Notes: a model not told the origin generated them from the sequence alone. Numbered from the stretch's first letter, positions 54,688 to 63,111 are shown. The stretch is DNA of 64,000 bases from Thiodiazotropha sp040506775 (GCA_040506775.1 JBEVWC010000007.1:186001-250000); one strand, 5' to 3'. Numbers and translations are program-made.

Positions 54688-55392
54688 TCAATCCTCGGCG
54701 AGGCGCTGCAAGTTTGGGATATCCAGCAAAAACTGGTTGGGTGTGGTTTCGATCAGCAGGCTCTGACGTTTGAATTCCGCAATGGTCCGGCTGGCGGTTT
54801 CCGTGGTGATTCCCAGCATGGCCCCCATGTCCTCACGGGCGAACAGACTGCATTGGCTTTCCTGGGTGTTTTTGACCAGCCGAAGCAGCAGGCGCGCCAC
54901 TCGCTGTTTGGCCGATCCGGTCGAAAGCTCGGTGAGCCAGGCGTCGGCCTCGTTGAGGGCCCGATGCCAGCGATTGAGCAGTTCCCGATAGAGGTTGGGA
55001 TTCTCCTTGCTCAGATTCTCCACGACGCGTACCGGCAGGGCGCAGACCTCGGTCTCCTGAAGCACCACGGCGTCGTGCTGATAGGAGTCACCCACCAGGC
55101 ATTCCAGGCCGGTGATGTCGCTGGTGCGGATCAGTCGGACGATGCGCTGACTGCCGTCAGGCAGGTATTGCACCAGCTTGAGGGTGCCGGACCGCACCGT
55201 ATACATCCGGTCACCCCGGTCACCGGCGTGATAGAGGGTCGATCCTACAGGAAGGGTGTATTGGTCGATGGGATCGTGCAGGCGTTCGAAATCCTCATCC
55301 TTGAGCTTGGAAAACAGCACGGATTCCCGCAAGGAGCACTTCAGGCAGTCCGCCACACCATCTCGGGCTTCCTTGAAAGAAACGTTCTTCAC
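54688..55392 (-). CDS. Fnr-like regulator lacking one cluster cysteine
   Basis: 234 residues from the ATG at 55392; a GTG at 55431 is an alternative. The N-terminal DCLKCSLRESVLF aligns with the Fnr cluster region, keeping the first two cysteines (C-x2-C) but with valine where Fnr has its third. The later VCALPV matches the fourth. The recognition helix GITTETASRTIAEF has the E-x-x-S-R of Fnr, so an Fnr-type box is expected as target. An incomplete ligand set makes a standard 4Fe-4S cluster doubtful. It is upstream of the DUF6858-like and nifX-like genes on the same strand. Confidence 0.85.
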   Translation of the reverse strand: MKNVSFKEARDGVADCLKCSLRESVLFSKLKDEDFERLHDPIDQYTLPVGSTLYHAGDRGDRMYTVRSGTLKLVQYLPDGSQRIVRLIRTSDITGLECLVGDSYQHDAVVLQETEVCALPVRVVENLSKENPNLYRELLNRWHRALNEADAWLTELSTGSAKQRVARLLLRLVKNTQESQCSLFAREDMGAMLGITTETASRTIAEFKRQSLLIETTPNQFLLDIPNLQRLAED

Positions 55393-55923
55393 CATAGCAG
55401 TTGTTGGTCCACTCTCGATTACGGAGGTCACGCGGTAACCGGAAATCCATCAGGGATAGGGTTAGCGCAGTGTCACACTCTGTTCGCGGTCGCAATCATA
55501 TTCCTGGTCATGGCAGGTCCGGCTTTGATCACCCTGGCAGGCTTGGAAAGCGTTGTTGTGCGTTCCTGCCCCTGCACCGAATCTTCAGTGTTCGGCATTA
55601 CCAGGGAGACGGGTCTTCCTCCCGTACCTGTCGGATCTGACCGCGGGGTCAAAGCTAAGCCCCATGATGCAATTCACCAACAATACCAGATAGATCGATA
55701 AGTTGAAGCGAATTTTTCGATAACCCGGCAAGAGAGTGTCATATCACACATATTCAAACTGGGGGGTATTGCAGAGTGTCGAAAAATCTTACAATGCTCC
55801 AGCAGAAAATTACCGATTTGCGCATAGGGGCGTCCATGCGCCCTTTATCTCCGTTCCTGCCGATCGAACTCGGCTGCGCCGTTGAAGAAGAACACCAACA
55901 GGCGTTTTACACAGGGGGTGTCC
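55393..55923. other. Divergent intergenic region of the Fnr-like and response-regulator genes
   Basis: About 530 bases without a credible gene; a 66-residue open frame here lacks family features. It contains GTGTCATATCACAC (about 55735-55749), an imperfect dyad, and an AT-rich stretch near 55710-55770 that may hold promoters. Confidence 0.4.
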
Positions 55924-56916
55924 GTGAACCAGAGGGAATCAAGTATCGAACCGGAATACATTCTGATCATCGATGACCGCTCTGTCGGGCATGAGCAGTT
56001 GCAGTATGTGTTGCAGGGTCAGTATCGGGTCTCCTGGTTAAGTCGTGATGAGGCCAGTTACGAGCACATCCTGCGGGAAAGTCCCAACCTGATCCTGTTG
56101 GATGTTGATCCACCCGGTGAAGATGGGCAGCAGTTCTGCCGCGCGCTCAAAGCGGATCCGAGAACGCTCATGATACCTGTGATCTTTATCTCCTCCGGGG
56201 CAGAGCCGGGTGACCGGCTGGCGGGCTATCATGCGGGAGCCGACGACTATGTGGACCGACCCTACAGCCCCGAAGATCTGCTGCTTAAAATCCGCATTGC
56301 CCTGGATAACCGGCATGATCTGGAAGATGCCAGACGCTGTCAGTCAATGCTGAGAGAAGAGTTGGAGGAGTCCCTGGCTGTTTCTGCTGAACTGGTGGAA
56401 ATGGCCAGGTTTTTCAATGACATGTACGATTGCGACAATGTTCGTTCCTTGGCGGAGCGGATGCTTGCAGTGTTTGAGCGGTTGGGCCTCAGAGTCATTG
56501 TACGGATGCTGCCCGGCAGGCACTATTTTTCCCATGCCGGGGAAGTGGGAAGTCTCGATCAGGAGATCATGGACCGTCATGATGGCAGGGACTGGTTCGT
56601 CGATTTCGGTCACCGGACCCTGGTCAACGCAGGATCCCTGTGCGTTCTTATCCGTAATATGCCGGTCCACGATGTGATGCGCCACTTACGCCTTAAGGAA
56701 GCCCTGAAATTACTGGTGGGAGTGGTCGGACGGCGTCTGACGACGTTGCAGCAACGGCATGACAAAACCCATGATCAGGCGAGCCTGTTGCCTCTGATCG
56801 CGGGGATTCAGCAACTCAGCGAGCGTCTGCAAAACAGTGAAAATGAAGTGCGTCATCAGCATACGCCACATCATCTCAGCCGCCTGTTCCTTGCCTGGGA
56901 AGCCGATCAGATCTGA
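55924..56916 (+). CDS. Response regulator with unrecognised C-terminal output domain
   Basis: 330 residues from the GTG at 55924 with a G-rich site before it (the frame is open from 55882). The receiver domain is at about 10-125: YILIIDDRSV, NLILLDVDPPGEDG (phospho-Asp) and DYVDRPYSPEDLLLKI, where the usual lysine after the fifth strand is arginine. A coiled coil leads to a roughly 170-residue domain (ELVEMARFFNDMYDCDNVRSLAERML, then beta-rich) that looks GAF-like but has no known output motif. No DNA-binding domain is seen, so it probably acts through protein contacts. Confidence 0.82.
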   Translation: MNQRESSIEPEYILIIDDRSVGHEQLQYVLQGQYRVSWLSRDEASYEHILRESPNLILLDVDPPGEDGQQFCRALKADPRTLMIPVIFISSGAEPGDRLAGYHAGADDYVDRPYSPEDLLLKIRIALDNRHDLEDARRCQSMLREELEESLAVSAELVEMARFFNDMYDCDNVRSLAERMLAVFERLGLRVIVRMLPGRHYFSHAGEVGSLDQEIMDRHDGRDWFVDFGHRTLVNAGSLCVLIRNMPVHDVMRHLRLKEALKLLVGVVGRRLTTLQQRHDKTHDQASLLPLIAGIQQLSERLQNSENEVRHQHTPHHLSRLFLAWEADQI

Positions 56917-57022
56917 ATTTTGCCCTGTTTGCGGATTCGCCATTAGCCAGATGAGCCCTGTGCGGTTTCTGTGAGAGAATGGGAGGCTGACAGTCTTTCA
57001 TTCATCCCGTTGAGGAACCCCC

Positions 57023-58918
57023 ATGCCGCTGATTACCCTGCGCAACATCCACCTGAGTTTTGGTGAGGCGCCGCTATTGGATGGGGTCAACCTCAGCATC
57101 GACCGGGGTGAGCGGATCTGTCTGCTGGGTCGCAACGGGGCTGGCAAGTCGACGCTCATGAAAGTGATCCTGGGTGAGCAGAATGCAGATGAAGGTGATC
57201 GGGTGGTTGCTGGCGGAGTGCGTCTGGCACGCCTGATCCAAGAGGTTCCAGTGGGCATGAGTGGCAGTGTGTTCGGTGTGGTGGCTGATGGCATCGGGCA
57301 CCTGGCGGACAAACTCAAGGCTTATCACCAGATCAGCCATCAGCTGGCCGAGGGCGGGGATGAGTCCCTGCTGGAGCGTTTAGCCAAGGCCCAGCATGAG
57401 TTGGAGGCCGCAGATGGCTGGAAGCTCGAGCAACGGGTTGAAACGGTCATATCCCGACTGGGCCTGGACGCGGATGCCGAATTCGGGGCGCTTTCCGGTG
57501 GACTGAAACGGCGTGTACTGCTGGCACAGGCCCTGGTCATGGAGCCCGATCTCCTACTGCTTGACGAACCGACCAACCATCTCGACATCTCGGCGATCGA
57601 CTGGATGGAGGAATTTCTGCTCGGTTACCCCGGAGCGATCCTCTTCGTCACCCACGACCGGACCTTCCTGCGCCGGCTCGCGACACGGATTCTGGAACTG
57701 GACCGTGGATCCCTTACCGATTGGCCCGGGGACTACGCGAACTTTCTGCGTCGCAAGGAAGAGCGACTCAACGCCGAGGCGTTGGCCAACGAACGGTTTG
57801 ATAAAAAACTCGCGGAAGAGGAGACCTGGATTCGTCAGGGCATAAAAGCCCGCCGCACCCGTAATGAAGGACGGGTCAGGGCGCTCAAGGCGATGCGCGA
57901 GGAACGCCTGCAGCGACGTGAACAGACCGGCAAGGCACAGATGCAGCTGACCACCGGGGAACGCTCCGGCAAACTGGTGGTGGAGGTTGAGAACATTCAA
58001 TACGCCTGGGATGGGGAACCCATCATTCGGGGTTTGTCCACAACCATCATGCGCGGTGACCGGGTCGGCATCATCGGCCCCAATGGATCCGGTAAGACCA
58101 CATTGCTGAATCTGCTGCTGGGACGTCTGCAACCCGACAGCGGAACGGTGAAACTCGGAACCAATCTGCAGGTTGCCTATTTTGATCAATTACGCGGCCA
58201 GCTCGATGAAGAGCGCTCAGTGCAGGACAATGTGGGAGGCGGCAGTGACAAGGTGGAAGTCGGCGGTCGCAGCAAGCATATCATTGGCTATCTGCAGGAT
58301 TTCCTGTTCACCCCGGAGCGGGCCCGTGCCCCGGTGAAGGCCCTCTCGGGAGGTGAGCGCAACCGACTGTTGCTGGCCAAGCTGTTTACCAAACCGGCCA
58401 ATGTTCTGGTGCTTGACGAGCCCACCAACGATCTTGATGTGGAGACCCTGGAACTGTTGGAGGAACTGCTGGTGGACTACAACGGTACGCTGCTGCTGGT
58501 GAGCCACGACCGGGAATTCCTCGACAATGCGGTAACCAGTTGCCTGGTGTTCGAAGGGGAAGGCCGGGTGGCGGAATATGTAGGGGGCTATAGCGATTGG
58601 GAAGCCAGTCGCAAGCGTCAGCAAGCGCTCAATCAAGCGCACGCCAGCAGCAAAAACAAAGCGACGGCTGCTGAGAAGCCAAAGAGCAAACCCGCCAAAC
58701 TCAGCTACAAGGATCAGCGGGAACTGGATGCCCTGCCACAGCTCATCGAGAGCCTTGAACAAAGTCTCGAGGCGCTGCAGCAGCGCCTCGGAGATCCGGA
58801 GCTGTATCGCAGCCAGGCAGAGCAGGTTGCCAGTCTGCAACAGGAATCGAGCCGGGTGGAAGCGGAACTGGCGCAGGCCTATGAACGTTGGGAGTCCCTG
58901 GAAGCGCTGAAAGGCTGA
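57023..58918 (+). CDS. uup: ABC-F family ATPase Uup
   Basis: 631 residues. Two ABC cassettes, Walker A GRNGAGKST (about 38) and GPNGSGKTT (about 352), with signatures LSGGLKRR and LSGGERNR and Walker B LLLDEPTNHLD and LVLDEPTNDLD. The linker is ABC-F-like, and a coiled-coil C-terminal domain (about 540-631) is typical of Uup. No membrane segment. Uup acts on the ribosome or in replication-associated DNA stability. Confidence 0.95.
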   Translation: MPLITLRNIHLSFGEAPLLDGVNLSIDRGERICLLGRNGAGKSTLMKVILGEQNADEGDRVVAGGVRLARLIQEVPVGMSGSVFGVVADGIGHLADKLKAYHQISHQLAEGGDESLLERLAKAQHELEAADGWKLEQRVETVISRLGLDADAEFGALSGGLKRRVLLAQALVMEPDLLLLDEPTNHLDISAIDWMEEFLLGYPGAILFVTHDRTFLRRLATRILELDRGSLTDWPGDYANFLRRKEERLNAEALANERFDKKLAEEETWIRQGIKARRTRNEGRVRALKAMREERLQRREQTGKAQMQLTTGERSGKLVVEVENIQYAWDGEPIIRGLSTTIMRGDRVGIIGPNGSGKTTLLNLLLGRLQPDSGTVKLGTNLQVAYFDQLRGQLDEERSVQDNVGGGSDKVEVGGRSKHIIGYLQDFLFTPERARAPVKALSGGERNRLLLAKLFTKPANVLVLDEPTNDLDVETLELLEELLVDYNGTLLLVSHDREFLDNAVTSCLVFEGEGRVAEYVGGYSDWEASRKRQQALNQAHASSKNKATAAEKPKSKPAKLSYKDQRELDALPQLIESLEQSLEALQQRLGDPELYRSQAEQVASLQQESSRVEAELAQAYERWESLEALKG

Positions 58919-58944
58919 GCGTGCATCAACCAGAGAATGTCGAT

Positions 58945-59385
58945 ATGAAATTTATTAACTCCATTACCCGTCTCGTGCTTGCAAGCCTCCTCATGATGCT
59001 GATGGATCAGGCACACTCCGGGGCTGCCTGCGTGGTGGCCAAACGTCAGGGCGATTCACTCGCAATCGAATGGGCCGCATCATCCCAGCTGAGTGCGGCA
59101 CAAGCCATTGACGAGGCGACTGAGCGATTGGTGGCTCAGGGATACCGGCTCAAAGGACAGGATGTGCATGCCCAGGCCAACACCGATCTGCCCCATGCCT
59201 ACCTGGTGATCGTCAAGACGCACTACACAACCCTGACCGGCCGTGAGCGTACCAGTTACGGTTGTGGCTACAGTCCCCGTTCAGCAACCGAGGCTGAACA
59301 GGCAGCCCTCTACGATCTGCGTAACTACTCTTGGGGATGGAAACCGGAGTTTGGCTACGAGGTCATGGAAAAAAGCCGTTATTGA
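58945..59385 (+). CDS. Small exported protein, 146 residues
   Basis: From the ATG at 58945 the product has a signal peptide (MKFINSITRLVLASLLMMLMDQAHSGA) and a mature part with few cysteines (AACVVAKR, YGCGYS). It is periplasmic or secreted. The remaining segment SAAQAIDEATERLVAQGYRLKGQDVHAQANTDLPHAYLVIVKT looks like a small alpha-beta domain; no family recognised. It begins 27 bases after uup and may be co-transcribed with it. Confidence 0.75.
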   Translation: MKFINSITRLVLASLLMMLMDQAHSGAACVVAKRQGDSLAIEWAASSQLSAAQAIDEATERLVAQGYRLKGQDVHAQANTDLPHAYLVIVKTHYTTLTGRERTSYGCGYSPRSATEAEQAALYDLRNYSWGWKPEFGYEVMEKSRY

Positions 59386-59527
59386 ACGGGTTTGTCTTTA
59401 TCAAGCCTAGTCAAGTTGTATGAGTTGACCCTGGTAGGGGGTTTCCCTAGCTATGGCAATCCCTGATTTATCCGGCAGGTTTCGGCTGTTAACGTGATGC
59501 GGAAATCACGATACAGGGAATGTACTC

Positions 59528-60802
59528 ATGGCCGGAATCCAATCCTCAGCGGGTGGCCTGACGTCTGCCTCTTCATTCAGCAATTACTCTGATCCTGGCG
59601 TCGCCGAGTCTCAGCAATCCACCGATACAGAAGCTCAGTCTCTGACGACCGAGCAATCCCTCAGTGGTGGCCTGACAACCGAAGAGCGGTTGAAGGCCTC
59701 GCAATCCCCCCTTGAACAGTTTGTTTCAGAGTCCACAGAGTCGGTCAGTGAATTTGCATCGGGTGCCTGGCAAGGTATCAAGTCACTCGATCAGGAGTAC
59801 GCCTTGACGCAGCGAGGACTGGGGATTCTGAAGGTCCTGGGTGGTGCAGGTGAAGCCGCTGTCGGCGCGGTGGGAATCGTGACACCGGAACCGGCGACCA
59901 CCATCGGAGGTGGAATCCTGTTTGTCCATGGAGCGGATGTGGCATCGAGTGGACTGAAAGAGCTATGGACCGGCAAACCCGAGGAGACCCTGACCGATCA
60001 GGCGGTGACCGAAGGCGCAAAGATGCTGGGTGCGGATGAAGCCACCGCACATCAACTGGGTGACGGCGTGGATTTGTCGCTGAGTCTCGGGTCCTGCGGT
60101 GTTGGAATCTACCATTCGTTGACCCGTCCGGTAACCGCACAACTCGGCCCTATGACGCTGAAGCCAAAAGTCGTTTCGGAAAGTGTAGATGACCTTGCAA
60201 AGTCGGAATTATCGACAAGCCCAAAAACAATCATGGGTGTTTCAGATGATGCGGCATCGTCTGGTAGACTTGAGGCGCAAGGGATGGAGAAAGCCGACGG
60301 CGCGTCGGATGTAAGCTTTACGATGCGGGGCGGTACCGTTGGTCCAGACAAGGTGTTCTCAACCCTGGATGAGCTTAATGCTCTCAAAGGTAGCGGAAAA
60401 AGTGTCGGAGACTTGAGTGGTATTTCAGGTGCTAAGGTTCAGGAGATTGTTTCCAATATTCCAGAGAGCGCATCCGTACGTGTGCTAAAACCTGTCGAAG
60501 GTAAGAGTCAAATGGGATTGGAATACAAGTGGGTTGATGAAAACGGAATAACCAATCGTTTGCGAATCCACGACCCAGACCCAAGTCATCAGGGATCAAA
60601 TGCTGCGAATGGATGGGTTGCAAGGTGGCAGCAGAAAGGAGGTTATTACGATCCTACCACGGGTGGCTTCGCTCATAAGAATGCATTTAATCCAAAAAGT
60701 CCACATTACGATCCTGCTGCAGCAAATAACACCCATATACCAATACAAACTCCAGAGACTTGGCTGATTAACTTGATGAAAATTACATCTGGCGGAGATT
60801 AA
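59528..60802 (+). CDS. Polymorphic toxin with type-30-like C-terminal tip
   Basis: 424 residues, no signal peptide and no Rhs repeats. A Ser/Thr/Gln-rich N-terminus (1-65) is followed by a glycine/alanine-rich hydrophobic segment (about 98-150, GILKVLGGAGEAAVGAVGIV) of the kind that precedes toxin tips. The tip (about 330-424) contains YKWVDENGITNRLRIHDPDP, SNAANGWVARWQQ, YYDPTTGGF, SPHYDPAAANNTHIPI, matching my memory of polymorphic toxin type 30 (Ntox30). A candidate immunity gene starts one base after its stop. Delivery route is unknown. AGGGAA precedes the ATG. Confidence 0.82.
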   Translation: MAGIQSSAGGLTSASSFSNYSDPGVAESQQSTDTEAQSLTTEQSLSGGLTTEERLKASQSPLEQFVSESTESVSEFASGAWQGIKSLDQEYALTQRGLGILKVLGGAGEAAVGAVGIVTPEPATTIGGGILFVHGADVASSGLKELWTGKPEETLTDQAVTEGAKMLGADEATAHQLGDGVDLSLSLGSCGVGIYHSLTRPVTAQLGPMTLKPKVVSESVDDLAKSELSTSPKTIMGVSDDAASSGRLEAQGMEKADGASDVSFTMRGGTVGPDKVFSTLDELNALKGSGKSVGDLSGISGAKVQEIVSNIPESASVRVLKPVEGKSQMGLEYKWVDENGITNRLRIHDPDPSHQGSNAANGWVARWQQKGGYYDPTTGGFAHKNAFNPKSPHYDPAAANNTHIPIQTPETWLINLMKITSGGD

Positions 60803-60803
60803 T

Positions 60804-61208
60804 GTGAGTACCTTGATTTCCAGAATTTGCGACCCTCATAATGAAGATAGAGACTTGTTAGTAGATGAGCTCAACGATGAACTTGTTGCTGAATCCTACA
60901 GCAAGCAGGAAACGCTATTGATTATCCATCGGTTGTTGGGGTTGTTGCTAACTGAAACAGATCAGTCTGTTTGTGAGAGTGTCTTAAATTTGCTCAGTGG
61001 CATATATCCGTCAGGTAATGGTGCTCGAGATATAGAGACATATATTTTGGAACATATTCATGAGTTGAGGCCGGGTGCGTTAGTTCATGCATTATCCATT
61101 CTTTCTGAATCTAACTTAGATGAGCGGGAGGAAATTTTTTCTGATTTTTTGCATTCTGATAATAGGGCGATTCAGGAAGTGGCACGCAATTATCTGTCAA
61201 GGTTGTAA
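60804..61208 (+). CDS. Probable immunity protein of the type-30-like toxin
   Basis: 134 residues; GTG start at 60804, with GGCGGAG before it and one base after the toxin stop. The product is acidic and all-helical (DLLVDELNDELVAESYSKQETLLIIHRLLGLLL, VLNLLSGIYPSG, IETYILEHIHELRPGALVHALSILSESNLDEREEIFSDFL in pieces), resembling two or three short HEAT-like repeats. The family is not recognised; function is inferred from position and size. AT-richer than the core genome. Confidence 0.7.
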   Translation: MSTLISRICDPHNEDRDLLVDELNDELVAESYSKQETLLIIHRLLGLLLTETDQSVCESVLNLLSGIYPSGNGARDIETYILEHIHELRPGALVHALSILSESNLDEREEIFSDFLHSDNRAIQEVARNYLSRL

Positions 61209-61214
61209 TTTGTT

Positions 61215-61311
61215 TAGCTGGAGCCCGATTTCCGATTTGATAGACTCCCATCCTGGGAATAACACGCCCAATTCAGTTGTAGCTGGAACGCGATTTCCGA
61301 TTTGATAGACT
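61215..61311 (+). repeat. 32-base direct repeat (two copies)
   Basis: Copy one 61215-61246 and copy two 61280-61311 match at 30 of 32 bases, 65 bases apart. In the frame of the downstream tip both copies read L-E-(P/R)-D-F-R-F-D-R-L. They mark the junction where a toxin-tip cassette joins the preceding immunity gene, as expected of a recombination duplicate. Confidence 0.8.
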
Positions 61312-61519
61312 GAAAACCTCGAGATTCCATAGTAACTCCGCGCAGGCAGAAGCTTGGAAGCGTTTCGAAGCTGGAACGCATACGGATGCTGATATAACTT
61401 GGCTCAAGCATGAGACTGCGGAGCGGTGGTATGAGATGAAATATAACTCTGGCTATACGGAAGCACATGATCGGGTCGATTGGCGCTGGAGTGGCAATCC
61501 TTGGGAGGTAGGGCAATGA
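61281..61519 (+). pseudogene. Orphan toxin tip without start codon (unknown family, HExxE)
   Basis: A frame open after a TAG at 61278-61280 runs to TGA at 61517-61519 and has no start codon before its middle. It reads ...FDRLKTSRFHSNSAQAEAWKRF..., then THTDADITWLKHETAERWYEM, NSGYTEAHDRVDWRWSGNPW. The HExxE and AHxxV elements suggest a small helical, perhaps metal-binding toxin domain, but no family is assigned. Its stop overlaps the ATG of the next gene by ATGA, as toxin-immunity pairs often do. A displaced C-terminal cassette. Confidence 0.6.
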
Positions 61520-61851
61520 GATTCACTAAAAGTAATAATATTTACAAAGTGATCAGAATTACCGGGGTCCAAGATAACATTCTAGGCGTTTGCTTTTCGG
61601 ATAAGGAATGCGAAATTGAACTTATGGAATGGGACATCAAGCGAGGAGCGAAAGTCAAGGCTTCGGGCGACGAAGTTCTTAAGCAAGTGATTTCAGGATT
61701 AGAATGGATTAATGAAGACCTAGGAAAAAATTACTTCTTATCCAAGATTTACTATTTACCTTCGGATAGCTCATCGAATTCTGTGTATGAGCTTCTTATT
61801 AAAAGTTTGATCAGTCATTTTGATAGTGGGAATGAATTTGTTGAGGTTTGA
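61516..61851 (+). CDS. Probable immunity protein of the orphan HExxE tip
   Basis: 111 residues from the ATG at 61516, inside the ATGA overlap with the tip before it. Mixed alpha/beta, acidic (SNNIYKVIRITGVQDNILGVCFSDKECEIELMEWDIKRG, LKQVISGLEWINEDLGKNYFL in pieces). No family recognised. Intact, unlike the toxin fragment upstream. AT-rich. Confidence 0.65.
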   Translation: MRFTKSNNIYKVIRITGVQDNILGVCFSDKECEIELMEWDIKRGAKVKASGDEVLKQVISGLEWINEDLGKNYFLSKIYYLPSDSSSNSVYELLIKSLISHFDSGNEFVEV

Positions 61852-61876
61852 TTGCGTCTGGAGCATTTCAGGTTAA

Positions 61877-62325
61877 GGAAATGGTCCAAACAGTCAACTA
61901 GAGGCAGGCTCAATTCATACCGTTAACCCGAATTTCAAGAAAGTACCTGGGTTTGATGAAAACTGTGTTCAATGTGTTATTGCTACTGACAAGCGATTCG
62001 CTGGCGAAGTAGGTGCTGAGGCTTTATCCTCGCGAAGTCCAAAGCCAATATCATTGATTACGGATGAGTTTGGTGGTTCTTTCCGAAACGTCTCAGGAAT
62101 GGTGGAAATTGGAAATATTCTCAAGCAAAGTGGCAGTGGTGTGAGAGGGGTTGTTTTTGGAGCTGATCATGCGAGAGGTTTGGGCATGTATGGAATGTTC
62201 GATTTGATAACGGCGTAGTTAGGTTTTTGGACAGTCAGCCTGGAGCGAAAGCGGGTCTGGGTGTAGATAACTTCGATGACTTCACAGACTTCCAATTCTT
62301 GTTAAAGGTTCCGGGGAAAAAATAA
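61877..62325 (+). pseudogene. Papain-fold toxin tip (Tox-PL-like), start-less and frameshifted
   Basis: A frame opening after a TAA (61874-61876) reads GNGPNSQLEAGSIHTVNPNF and DENCVQCVIATDKRFAGEVG, with the Tox-PL-like catalytic cysteine, and runs to a TAG at 62216-62218. From about 62185 the true sequence continues in another frame as HVWNVRFDNGVVRFLDSQPGAKAGLG to a TAA at 62323-62325. This supplies the catalytic histidine (G-H-V-W-N) and aspartate (LDSQPG). A single missing base at about 62184 explains it. No start codon is present. Tox-PL deamidates or cleaves cellular proteins; this copy is inactive. Its Imm35-like gene follows after one base. Confidence 0.78.
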
Positions 62326-62326
62326 T

Positions 62327-62608
62327 ATGGACCTGAATGAAGCAAAAATCATAGCAGAGTCTCACTTGGACGTTTTAAATGATTCGTGTCCTGTAGAAAT
62401 TGAAATTAACCCAGACATAACAGAGGAGTTTGATTGCGGGTTTGTGTTTTACTACAACTCAAAGGAATATTGTGATATTAAAGATTTCTCAAAATCATTG
62501 GCGGGCAACGGTCCCTTACTGGTTAAGCGAAATACCGGTGAATTAATAACTCTTTCCTCAAGTCGTAGTGTAAAAAGGAGTTTGAGAGAGTTAGGTCTAA
62601 TAAATTAG
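62327..62608 (+). CDS. Imm35/YrhB-like immunity protein
   Basis: 93 residues. The pattern LNEAKIIAESHLDVLN, EEFDCGFVFYYNSKEY, SLAGNGPLLVKRNTGELITLSS and a C-terminal helix matches the YrhB/Imm35 fold (G-W/F-x-F-x-Y, L-A-G-N-x-P-x-L-V). Imm35 is commonly found beside papain-fold toxins, and the upstream gene is of that type. Intact, with its ATG one base after the toxin stop. Confidence 0.82.
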   Translation: MDLNEAKIIAESHLDVLNDSCPVEIEINPDITEEFDCGFVFYYNSKEYCDIKDFSKSLAGNGPLLVKRNTGELITLSSSRSVKRSLRELGLIN

Positions 62609-62621
62609 TTGTGGTGATTGC

Positions 62622-62846
62622 TTGTTGGTCCAAAAATTGATTACTCGTGCTGCTGAATTTTTAAGTCAGCATGGGGTTGAGTTTGTTGACTCACCAAAAA
62701 TTGGTAGGGAAGAAGATGGAAGAATTGAAGTTATTTTTCCTATACCTGAAACTTTAGATCCAGATGTTGCGTTTGTAGATCCGGAAGACGTAAGAGTGTG
62801 GGTGGCAGTAGTTGGCGATGTAGTTGAGCTAATACATCAAATGTAA
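62622..62846 (+). CDS. Small hypothetical protein, possible immunity protein
   Basis: 74 residues from a TTG, the only possible start. N-terminal helix (LVQKLITRAAEFLSQHGVEF), then acidic strands (DGRIEVIFPIPETLDPDVAFVDPEDVRVWVAVVGDVVELIHQ). No family recognised. It follows the Imm35-like gene by 13 bases and precedes another toxin fragment. A weak start makes expression uncertain. Confidence 0.5.
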   Translation: MLVQKLITRAAEFLSQHGVEFVDSPKIGREEDGRIEVIFPIPETLDPDVAFVDPEDVRVWVAVVGDVVELIHQM

Positions 62847-63000
62847 ATGGTTCTGACAACAAATCTTTAGTTGGACAATTAGAGCTAAATAACCCTAGAA
62901 GTACTAGTATCCAGAGAAAAGCAGATAGACTATTGCTGGATCAAGGGCCTCTTCCGACCTGTGGGCCTAACTCTTGTGCGATGGTTCTGGATTCTTCTTC
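62846..63000 (+). pseudogene. Cysteine-protease-like (C39/papain-fold) toxin fragment
   Basis: In one frame the region reads NGSDNKSLVGQLELNNPRST, ADRLLLDQGPLPTCGPNSCAMVLDSS and then runs straight into the palindromic element. TCGPNSCAMVL is typical of the active-site cysteine region of C39-like/papain-fold toxin domains. No start and no second half with histidine and aspartate. Truncated by the element at 63001. Confidence 0.55.
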
Positions 63001-63111
63001 CTCGTTCCCACGCTCTGCGTGGGAACGCATATCGAATCACATAGTATTGCCCAACCCTGTTAAGCGTGTGCAAGTCCGGGGCTGCGTTCCCACGCGGAGC
63101 GTGGGAACGAG
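63001..63111. repeat. Palindrome-ended miniature element
   Basis: The two ends, 63001-63028 and 63084-63111, are 28-base terminal inverted repeats with one mismatch. Each end is itself a near-palindrome (CGTTCCCACGC...GCGTGGGAACG). The inner 55 bases have no credible gene. A half copy of the same element is at about 63692-63762, and the motif recurs inside the repeat at 23005-23024. REP/MITE-like. Confidence 0.85.

Noticed and set aside
55776..55976. 66-residue open frame before the response regulator
   Set aside because: No recognised family or good ribosome binding site; overlaps the start of the regulator gene in another frame.
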